Assembly: GCA_011087745.1 (NCBI GenBank)
Contig: JAALLB010000020.1
Location: 1-13,318 of the forward strand
Length of the DNA stretch: 13,318 bases
From: Hyphomicrobiales bacterium
Lineage (GTDB): Bacteria > Pseudomonadota > Alphaproteobacteria > Rhizobiales > Rhizobiaceae
Direction of reading: 5' to 3'
Shown here piece by piece: positions 1 through 5,258 of the stretch. The translations under genes and the position numbers were made by a program. The notes beneath the pieces were generated by a model. It did no database searches, was not told the DNA's origin, and saw nothing but the letters and a program-made list of their open reading frames with translations. Numbering within the stretch: the first letter of the stretch is position 1; each line of letters begins with the position of its first letter.

Positions 1-52
1 ATAAGGGTAATTCTCCTAGAGTTTTACCCTCCGACAAACAAGGGGCGGTTCA
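1..52 (-). mobile_element. Probable terminal end of an IS3-family insertion sequence
   Basis: The dctM reading frame loses all similarity to the family at position 52/53. Read on the minus strand, the new sequence starts TGAACCGCCCCTTGTTTGTC, which has the TG-initiated end typical of IS3-family elements; I recall very similar TGAACCGCCCC ends from that family but could not search. Further inside, AGGAGA (17..12) is followed at suitable spacing by a terminal 'AT' at the window edge, which would fit the ribosome binding site and start of a transposase orfA lying outside the window and pointing the same way as dctM. Seen: abrupt junction and terminal motif. Inferred: element identity and transposase. 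An assembly break at a repeat could give the same picture. Confidence 0.55.
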
Positions 53-307
53 AGCATTCGCAAATCGAATGATCCGCTTGGCAACACCGCCAGTTGACAT
101 AAAACTCGAAGCCAAAATAAAGAAAGGAATTGCGAGTAATGTATAATGACCATCAAAAGCTGAAAACAACGTCTGAGCGATTGAAGCCAATGATCCATCT
201 GAATACACCAGCAAGAAAATCATACTGGAAAGACCAAGTGAAATCGCAATTGGCACACCAATAAGCATCAACCCAATAACAAGGGCAAAGAGCAGAATTA
301 CGTCCAT
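50..307 (-). pseudogene. dctM: TRAP transporter large permease DctM, interrupted after 85 codons
   Basis: This is the N-terminal part of the large (12-TM type) membrane subunit of a tripartite ATP-independent periplasmic transporter, which normally has about 425 residues and moves substrate across the inner membrane with sodium ions. Visible are the first hydrophobic helix with VPIAISLGLSS, then the conserved HYTLLAIPFFILASSFMSTGG block and KRIIRFANA. In intact homologues the chain continues into a VGH-RGG segment; here a TGA (52..50) follows at once, supplied by the putative insertion-sequence end. None of the three frames beyond the junction restores DctM. The start ATG (307..305) overlaps the dctQ stop codon by one base (TAATG), indicating translational coupling. 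The remainder may lie beyond the insertion, outside the window. Loss of this subunit should abolish transport by this system. Confidence 0.8.
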
Positions 308-928
308 TAGTCTTGCTCACCTTCCCGCTTGTTTTGCTGGGTAACTTCTTCCATCAGCTCTTCAACTTCATGGGAAGCAATCAAACCAACTTGTTGATCC
401 GTGATCACGCGCCAAGTCGCTTGAAGGGTCCGGAACAGCAGCAAAGCCATCCTAATAGGGAGAGCCGCATAGGGAATAAATCTTGGTAATTTTTCATAGG
501 CTTCACCCTCGTTAAAAACATCTTTCAACCAGGTAAGGAAAAATGGAACAAGTAAATCATCGGTTTCATAGAATGCCCGTGCCAATAAACGGCGACCAGT
601 AATCCCATGCACCTTTCAGCAATAATACGGCAAACAACAAACATGCACCGCAAGCAATCAGGGTGAGAATCTTGCGCACCGGCTTGGGCACAAGAACCAA
701 AACAACATCAACGCCAATGTGAAACGTCTGCTTCACACCGTAGGACGCGCCAATTAAAACAAGCCATGCAAACAGGAAAACAGTAGCTTCCAAACCCCAC
801 AAAATATTCGAATTGAAAATATACCGTGCAACAACATTGGCAAATGTAATTAGCGTCATCAATCCAAGCGTTATTGCGATGAAACTTTCTTCAATATTAT
901 CGATGACAGATTTGGAGTTTGCACGCAT
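307..928 (-). pseudogene. dctQ: TRAP transporter small permease DctQ, apparently frameshifted
   Basis: DctQ is the small four-helix membrane subunit that partners DctM. Two overlapping frames share one DctQ. Frame 1 starts at the ATG 928..926 and gives three hydrophobic helices (an N-terminal LGLMTLITFANVVARYIF segment, an FLFAWLVLIGASYGVK segment, then a LTLIACGACLLFAVLLL segment) up to WDYWSPFIGTG, then stops at 568..566. The other frame supplies the C-terminal half, starting around AFYETDD and including NEGEAYEKLPRFIPYAALPI, the fourth helix, and an acidic tail ending at TAA 309..307. From start to stop there are 622 nt, one more than 207 codons; deleting one G of the GGG run (plus-strand CCC 576-578) joins the halves as FIGTAFYETDD and gives 206 residues. 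This indicates a one-base insertion, either a true mutation or a sequencing error. The start has only a weak Shine-Dalgarno. Confidence 0.8.
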
Positions 929-946
929 GATGATTAGCCTAAGGTT

Positions 947-978
947 ACCTGAGGCAGTGCTGATACACTGCCGCAGGT
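947..978 (-). promoter_or_regulatory. Strong hairpin between dctP and dctQ
   Basis: ACCTG-A-GGCAGTG (947-959) pairs with CACTGCC-G-CAGGT (966-978) around a six-base loop, CTGATA: 12 base pairs with one A/G mismatch. It lies 23 nt past the dctP stop and 18 nt before the dctQ start in the direction of transcription. No T-run follows on the minus strand, so it is unlikely to be a full terminator. By analogy with other binding-protein operons it probably protects the 3' end of dctP mRNA, so that more periplasmic protein than permease is made. The structure is seen; the role is inferred. Confidence 0.65.
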
Positions 979-1001
979 CTAATTATTTAGTTGAGATGCG
1001 T

Positions 1002-1997
1002 TTAGTTTGTAGCTTTAGCAGCTGCGATCAAATCAGCACCAATGTCGCCTTCAAACTTCGACCAAACCGGCTTTAGGGCATCAACCCAGGCCTGACGCTG
1101 CGCTGCATCAAGTGTGCATACAACACCGCCTGATTCAATGATCTTGGCTTTGTTGGCTTCGTTCACTGCAAAAGCCTCTTTATTTCGGCTTACGGTAACT
1201 TCATTAAGGATCGTTAGAAGTTGTTCACGAACACCTGCATCAAGTCCTGCCAACCATTCATCAGATGTCACAACCAGATAATCGATAATGCCGTGATTGG
1301 TCTCAGTAGTACCGTCTTGAACTTCAAAGAACTTCTTGCCGTAAATGTTCGACCATGTATTTTCCTGACCGTCGATAACCTTGGTTTGTAATCCGCCGTA
1401 TACTTCCTTGAAAGACATTTTCTGCGGGCTGGCACCAAGCTGTTCAAACTGGGCAACAAGAACATCAGAGGCTTGTACGCGGAACTTCAGTCCCTTGGCA
1501 TCGGATGGGCTGACGAGCGGCACGCTTGCAGACATTTGCTTCATGCCGTTATGCCAAAACGCCAGACCTTTAAGACCGCGCTTCACCATGGAATCCTTCA
1601 ATGCATTACCCGCATCTGAATTCTGGAAGGCATCTACTGCATCAATATTTGCAAACATAAACGGTAAATCGAATATACGGAATTTCTTGGTGAATTTTTC
1701 AAACTTCGATAGCGAAGGCGCTGCCAGATGCACATCGCCATTTAAAAGTGCCTCAAGAACCTTGTTATCATCGTACAAGGTAGAGTTCGGGAAAACTTCC
1801 ATACAAGCCTTGCCGTTCATTTCGCTATTAACACGCTCTTGAAAAACAGATGCTGCAATACCTTTAGGATGCTTGTCAGTGTTTGTAACGTGGCTGAATT
1901 TAATAACTGTTTCACCTGGGTCACAAGCAGCAAATGCTCCGACCGTTGTTGCAACAGTAAATGTTAAAGCCAATGCGACCTTCTTAATGATTTTCAT
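1002..1997 (-). CDS. dctP: TRAP transporter periplasmic C4-dicarboxylate-binding protein DctP
   Basis: Periplasmic solute-binding subunit of a TRAP transporter, 331 residues, close to the usual 330-340. The ATG at 1997..1995 is preferred over an in-frame ATG 36 nt upstream because it follows GGAGGAG at ideal spacing and begins a good signal peptide: MKIIKK, a hydrophobic core, then GAFAA with likely cleavage after AFA. The mature protein shows the DctP features KFSHV near the N-terminus, GLKFRVQ with the arginine expected to bind the substrate carboxylate, and KEVYGGLQTKVIDGQENTWS, which is characteristic of the malate/succinate/fumarate DctP subgroup rather than of sialic acid or ectoine binders. 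It is the first gene of the operon and is intact, whereas both membrane subunits downstream look broken, so it probably has no working partner here unless another DctQM pair exists in the genome. Substrate is a family inference. Confidence 0.92.
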   Translation of the reverse strand: MKIIKKVALALTFTVATTVGAFAACDPGETVIKFSHVTNTDKHPKGIAASVFQERVNSEMNGKACMEVFPNSTLYDDNKVLEALLNGDVHLAAPSLSKFEKFTKKFRIFDLPFMFANIDAVDAFQNSDAGNALKDSMVKRGLKGLAFWHNGMKQMSASVPLVSPSDAKGLKFRVQASDVLVAQFEQLGASPQKMSFKEVYGGLQTKVIDGQENTWSNIYGKKFFEVQDGTTETNHGIIDYLVVTSDEWLAGLDAGVREQLLTILNEVTVSRNKEAFAVNEANKAKIIESGGVVCTLDAAQRQAWVDALKPVWSKFEGDIGADLIAAAKATN

Positions 1998-2297
1998 GAT
2001 TATCTCCTCCAATGAAAATTTCATAGTTTTCACTACCGTTAATAAAGCGCAGAGCTATGGCTAAATCAAGAAAGTCCCAAAATCGGCCAGATATTGCTTA
2101 TTCAGCCTATGTAAATTTAAGAACTTCACCTGACTTCACAATAATCTTGCTTGAAAACGAAGCAAATATATGTGACTAAACCTTCCGTTACGTTATTTTG
2201 CGTAATTAAGATTTGATTAATCATGTTTTAGGATTTGAAGGCCATAATGTGGCTACAAATTCAATTTATGGATTGCCGAAAGGCAAAGGGCTCGGAA
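1998..2297. promoter_or_regulatory. Divergent intergenic region between dctP and the Omp19-like gene
   Basis: No gene is visible in these 300 bp. On the dctP side are GGAGGAG (the dctP ribosome binding site), the perfect palindrome ATGAAAATTTCAT (2012-2024) and the repeat TGAAAA-N8-TTTTCA (2013-2032) overlapping it. Further out lie two ACTTCAC direct repeats (2123-2129 and 2133-2139), starting exactly 10 bp apart. Nearer the lipoprotein gene are TTACG-N8-CGTAA (2188-2205) and the 10-bp palindrome TGATTAATCA (2214-2223). A CATAAT (2243-2248) could be a -10 for the lipoprotein gene but has no good -35 partner. These are the expected kinds of site for a divergent regulatory region; binding proteins are unknown. 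Confidence 0.55.
2123..2139 (-). repeat. Tandem GTGAAGT repeats upstream of dctP
   Basis: On the minus strand GTGAAGT occurs twice with a period of exactly 10 bp, one helical turn, about 125 bp upstream of the dctP start. Same-face tandem half-sites are typical for response regulators, and some DctP systems are known to be controlled by DctSR-type two-component systems. No such regulator is encoded in the window, so this is only a candidate activator site. Confidence 0.35.
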
Positions 2298-2864
2298 ATG
2301 GGTAATAAAACTTCTATCGCAATTTTGATGATGGCAATTGCTGTTGCTGGGTGCTCACGCTCCACTAATGCTCTTAATATTAAGACTGCACCTCCCCAGC
2401 CCCTACCCTCTGTACCTTCGGGCAATGTGGAATCAGCAAATCTTGACCCGATTTCCCAAAATCAACCGGAGTTGGATTCTCAAAGCTCTGGTCTGGATGC
2501 ACCAACTACCCCAAAAGCTGCCGGGGTTGATGGAGCTCCTTTGGAAACTGCTTCACTTGAAACTGCACCCGCAAGCACAGAACCTTTGACCCATGAGCCA
2601 CTGGCCGGCTCCTGGAATGTCGCATCTGACAGCTCGCAATGCCGCGCCATTCTAGCTTTCACGAAATGGTCTGGTGGTTATCGTGCAACCACATTGCGCT
2701 GTAATTCACCAGAACTAAGTACGGTTACAGCTTGGGATATCAAAGGCTCTAAAGTTGTCTTGGTTGATACAAATGGTAGCCAGGTTGCCAGCCTTGGATC
2801 TGTGGGCACTGAGCGATATGCCGGCACGACAGCATCGGGTAAACCCATCTCATTTTCCAGATAA
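2298..2864 (+). CDS. Omp19-like outer-membrane lipoprotein, protease inhibitor Inh/AprI family
   Basis: Predicted lipoprotein of 188 residues resembling Brucella Omp19 and the AprI/Inh metalloprotease-inhibitor family. The ATG at 2298 follows AAAGG with good spacing and gives a short lipoprotein signal peptide with lipobox VAGC, so C19 would be lipidated; an upstream in-frame ATG at 2235 would bury this signal. Residues about 25-100 form a low-complexity linker rich in Pro, Ser, Thr and Ala. Residues about 101-188 are the inhibitor-type beta-barrel domain: LAGSWNV, C115 and C135 (the probable conserved disulfide), GGYRATTLRC, a SxVTAWDI strand and a C-terminal SFSR tail. Omp19 of Brucella protects against host proteases; whether this protein does so is inference. 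It precedes zapE and mdh, an order I recall from Brucella and other rhizobia, which supports the assignment. Confidence 0.85.
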   Translation: MGNKTSIAILMMAIAVAGCSRSTNALNIKTAPPQPLPSVPSGNVESANLDPISQNQPELDSQSSGLDAPTTPKAAGVDGAPLETASLETAPASTEPLTHEPLAGSWNVASDSSQCRAILAFTKWSGGYRATTLRCNSPELSTVTAWDIKGSKVVLVDTNGSQVASLGSVGTERYAGTTASGKPISFSR

Positions 2865-2890
2865 GCTAAGCATAACTTCAGTTTTCAGTT

Positions 2891-2920
2891 TGCAATCGTG
2901 AACTTTTGCATATGATTGCA
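2891..2920 (+). promoter_or_regulatory. Inverted repeat just before the zapE start
   Basis: TGCAATC (2891-2897) and GATTGCA (2914-2920) form a perfect 7-bp inverted repeat with a 16-nt spacer, ending 4 nt before the chosen zapE ATG. No Shine-Dalgarno is visible here, so the repeat could be an operator or an RNA hairpin at the initiation region. No T-run makes it a clear terminator for the lipoprotein gene. Confidence 0.35.
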
Positions 2921-2924
2921 TGTC

Positions 2925-4061
2925 ATGGATACCAGTAATCTAAATCCAAACCGAATGAAATCAGCCTATGAAAAATTCATAGCGTCTGGTCAGATAGAGT
3001 TGGATCCCAATCAGATGAACCTGGTGGGCCTGCTTGATGACCTGCTTGCAAGCTTAGAGAAAAAGCGACTTTCCAGAAAATCCAGCTCATTAGGGTGGCT
3101 ATTCAGCAAAAAAGCTCCTGAGGCGGTAAAAGGACTATATATTTGGGGCGACGTGGGACGCGGCAAATCCATGTTAATGGACATGTTTTTTGATATTCTT
3201 CCTCACAAGCGCAAACGTCGTGCGCATTTCAACGACTTTATGCAGGATGCACAAGAGCGAATTCACGCGCATCGGCAAGCCTTGAAACGCGGCGAAACAA
3301 AAGAAGAAGATCCAATTCCAATTGTTGCAGAAGCTCTGGCTGAAGAAGCCAGCGTCCTGTGTTTTGATGAATTCACGGTTACAGATATTGCAGACGCCAT
3401 GATATTGGGAAGATTATTCGAAGCAATGTTTGATGAAGGCGTCGTGGTGGTTGCCACTTCAAATGTTGAACCACAAAACCTTTATTCCAATGGATTAAAC
3501 CGCAAAATTTTCTTGCCGTTCATTGCCTTACTAACTGAAAACGTTAATGTTTTCAATTTGGATGCAAGAACCGACTTTAGACTTGAAAAGCTTGACCAAG
3601 CTCCTGTTTATAACACTCCATTAAATGCGAAATCCAAAAAAGCCATGGATGAAACTTGGCTAAGGCTTACAGGTACGAACGAGCTAAGGCCTGATACTTT
3701 GGAAATCAAAGGCAGAAAGCTTGAGATACCTCAAACAGCGGGCGGTGTTGCAAGAGTTTCTTTTAAAACGCTTTGCCTGGAGCCGCGCAGTGCGGAAGAT
3801 TATTTGGCAATTGCCAGAAATTTCCACACTGTATTTCTGGAGGAAATTCCTGTCATGCAGCGTGAGGATCATAACGCTGCCAAGCGGTTTGTTCTGCTAA
3901 TAGACACTCTATATGACAATCATATTCGCATTGTAGCTTCCGCTGCAGCCAGGCCAGAGAAACTTTACACGGCCAGTTCTGGCATAGAAGCCTTTGAATT
4001 CAAAAGAACCATCTCCAGATTGCATGAAATGCAGTCCAGGGAGTATATAGGTGCTGCTTAA
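2925..4061 (+). CDS. zapE: ZapE/AFG1-family AAA ATPase
   Basis: Cell-division-associated P-loop ATPase of the ZapE (bacterial) / AFG1-LACE1 (mitochondrial) family, 378 residues, the normal size for alphaproteobacteria. In E. coli ZapE acts at the FtsZ ring under stress; the mitochondrial relatives help degrade respiratory-chain subunits. Seen here: Walker A GDVGRGKS (residues 75-82), HFNDFM after it, Walker B VLCFDEF (144-150, with D148 and E149), DIADAMILGRLF, the VVATSN sensor (175-180), and the RFVLLIDTLYD and EAFEFKRTISRL blocks near the C-terminus that mark this family. The ATG at 2925 is chosen; an in-frame TTG at 2916 and an ATG at 2955 are alternatives, and none has a recognisable Shine-Dalgarno. 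The next gene, mdh, begins 158 bp downstream after its own control region. Confidence 0.93.
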   Translation: MDTSNLNPNRMKSAYEKFIASGQIELDPNQMNLVGLLDDLLASLEKKRLSRKSSSLGWLFSKKAPEAVKGLYIWGDVGRGKSMLMDMFFDILPHKRKRRAHFNDFMQDAQERIHAHRQALKRGETKEEDPIPIVAEALAEEASVLCFDEFTVTDIADAMILGRLFEAMFDEGVVVVATSNVEPQNLYSNGLNRKIFLPFIALLTENVNVFNLDARTDFRLEKLDQAPVYNTPLNAKSKKAMDETWLRLTGTNELRPDTLEIKGRKLEIPQTAGGVARVSFKTLCLEPRSAEDYLAIARNFHTVFLEEIPVMQREDHNAAKRFVLLIDTLYDNHIRIVASAAARPEKLYTASSGIEAFEFKRTISRLHEMQSREYIGAA

Positions 4062-4064
4062 TTC

Positions 4065-4078
4065 TTACTTTTACGTAA
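4065..4078 (+). repeat. 14-bp direct repeat, copy 1 (TTACTTTTACGTAA)
   Basis: First of two identical 14-mers in the zapE-mdh gap. It contains the palindrome TTACGTAA, and here the copy extends to CTTAC-N6-GTAAG (4064-4079). A TATACT (4083-4088) just downstream could be a -10 element, which would put the repeat inside a promoter; no convincing -35 is present. Candidate operator half of a two-site system. Confidence 0.5.
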
Positions 4079-4087
4079 GTGCTATAC

Positions 4088-4133
4088 TTTGCAAGACGCT
4101 GAAATATAAGTAAAAAATTCAGCAGTTTGCAAA
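4088..4133 (+). promoter_or_regulatory. Large inverted repeat in the mdh leader
   Basis: The arm TTTGCAA-GAC-GCTGAA (4088-4103) is complementary to TTCAGC-AGT-TTGCAAA (4118-4133), apart from the three unpaired central bases; the loop is 14 nt and A-rich. That is 13 of 16 positions paired. It lies midway between the two TTACTTTTACGTAA repeats and has no T-run after it, so it looks more like a regulatory or mRNA-leader structure than a terminator of zapE, although an attenuating role cannot be excluded. Confidence 0.5.
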
Positions 4134-4195
4134 CTCTACATTCTTGTTTAAAACACTTTTTAAGGTCTTCGTGATCTCACAAGAACAATAAATAA

Positions 4196-4209
4196 TTACT
4201 TTTACGTAA
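4196..4209 (+). repeat. 14-bp direct repeat, copy 2 (TTACTTTTACGTAA)
   Basis: Second identical copy, starting 131 bp after copy 1 and ending 10 nt before the mdh ATG, directly against the AAGGGAAG ribosome binding site. A protein bound here would block transcription start or elongation into mdh, and two sites this far apart could support DNA looping over the intervening inverted repeat. This is inference from spacing alone. Confidence 0.5.
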
Positions 4210-4219
4210 AGGGAAGAAT

Positions 4220-5182
4220 ATGGCTCGTAATAAAATCGCCTTGATTGGTTCAGGCATGATTGGCGGAACGCTGGCTCATTTGGCTGCAATGAAAGAACTG
4301 GGCGACGTTGTACTATTTGACATCGCGGAAGGCATTCCAGAAGGAAAAGGCCTTGATATTGCACAATCATCACCCGTTGATGGATTTGACGCAAAAATGT
4401 CAGGAACGCAAAGTTATGAAGCAATTGCAGACGCTGACGTTTGTATCATTACGGCTGGCGTTGCACGTAAACCAGGAATGAGCCGAGACGATTTGTTGGG
4501 CATCAACCTTAAAGTAATGGAGCAAGTTGGCGCAGGTATCAAAAAATATGCACCGAACGCATTTGTGATCTGCATTACAAACCCGCTCGATGCAATGGTA
4601 TGGGCTTTACAAAAATTTTCTGGCTTACCCAAAAACAAGGTTGTTGGCATGGCCGGTGTATTGGACTCATCTCGCTTCCGTCACTTCCTCGCATCAGAAT
4701 TTGATGTGTCAATTAAAGATGTAACAGCCTTTGTACTGGGTGGCCACGGAGATACAATGGTTCCGCTAGCCCGATACTCAACAGTTGCTGGTATTCCGCT
4801 AACAGACCTTATTAAAATGGGCTGGATCACCAAGGAACGCCTGGACGAAATAATTGACCGCACCCGTAAAGGCGGCGGCGAAATTGTTTCACTTCTGAAA
4901 ACCGGTTCTGCTTATTACGCTCCGGCGGCATCTGCCATTACCATGGCAGAAGCATATCTTCGCGATCAAAAACGCGTACTGCCATGTGCTGCAGCCCTTA
5001 AAGGCGAATACGGCGTGAAAGATATGTATGTTGGTGTGCCAGTGGTAATTGGCAGCGACGGTGTAGAGCGCGTTGTTGAAATCGACTTGAATAAATCTGA
5101 ACAAAAAATGTTTGATGCTTCAGTGGGTGCTGTTGCTGAACTTTGCGAAGTTTGTGAAGGCATTGCACCAAATCTAAAATAA
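4220..5182 (+). CDS. mdh: Malate dehydrogenase, NAD-dependent (type 3, LDH-like)
   Basis: Cytoplasmic TCA-cycle enzyme that oxidises malate to oxaloacetate with NAD+. The length, 320 residues, is exactly that of alphaproteobacterial Mdh. Seen: the Rossmann motif GSGMIGG (10-16), D34 at the end of the second strand indicating NAD rather than NADP, the mobile-loop substrate arginines R83 and R89 in ARKPGMSRDDLL, N121 in the TNPLD motif, R152 in LDSSRFR, and catalytic H176 in GGHGDTMVP, paired with D149. R83 in place of the Gln of lactate dehydrogenases marks malate specificity. The start has an AAGGGAAG ribosome binding site. It follows a control region with paired repeats and ends in its own hairpin terminator. 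sucC and sucD, the usual next genes in related bacteria, are not here. Confidence 0.97.
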   Translation: MARNKIALIGSGMIGGTLAHLAAMKELGDVVLFDIAEGIPEGKGLDIAQSSPVDGFDAKMSGTQSYEAIADADVCIITAGVARKPGMSRDDLLGINLKVMEQVGAGIKKYAPNAFVICITNPLDAMVWALQKFSGLPKNKVVGMAGVLDSSRFRHFLASEFDVSIKDVTAFVLGGHGDTMVPLARYSTVAGIPLTDLIKMGWITKERLDEIIDRTRKGGGEIVSLLKTGSAYYAPAASAITMAEAYLRDQKRVLPCAAALKGEYGVKDMYVGVPVVIGSDGVERVVEIDLNKSEQKMFDASVGAVAELCEVCEGIAPNLK

Positions 5183-5189
5183 CACTTCT

Positions 5190-5220
5190 GGCGGCTGGAA
5201 ACCTCTGGCCGCCTTTATTT
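5190..5220 (+). terminator. Hairpin terminator after mdh
   Basis: GGCGGC (5190-5195) pairs with GCCGCC (5208-5213) across a 12-nt loop and is followed at once by TTTATTTT. It begins 7 nt past the mdh stop, a normal intrinsic-terminator position, and separates mdh from sucA. The slightly broken T-run may make it only partly effective, allowing some readthrough. Confidence 0.75.
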
Positions 5221-5258
5221 TCCGAATAATTTGTGATGAGAGACAAGGTTTAGGGATC

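Noticed and set aside
16..198. Minus-strand 60-codon reading frame across the IS/dctM junction
   Set aside because: It is an out-of-frame shadow of dctM with no family resemblance and simply runs into the IS end.
1002..2033. Longer dctP start at 2033
   Set aside because: The extra 12 residues precede a perfect ribosome binding site and would spoil the signal peptide.
2235..2297. Upstream in-frame ATG for the Omp19-like lipoprotein
   Set aside because: It adds polar residues before a good lipoprotein signal and lacks the well-placed AAAGG of the 2298 start.
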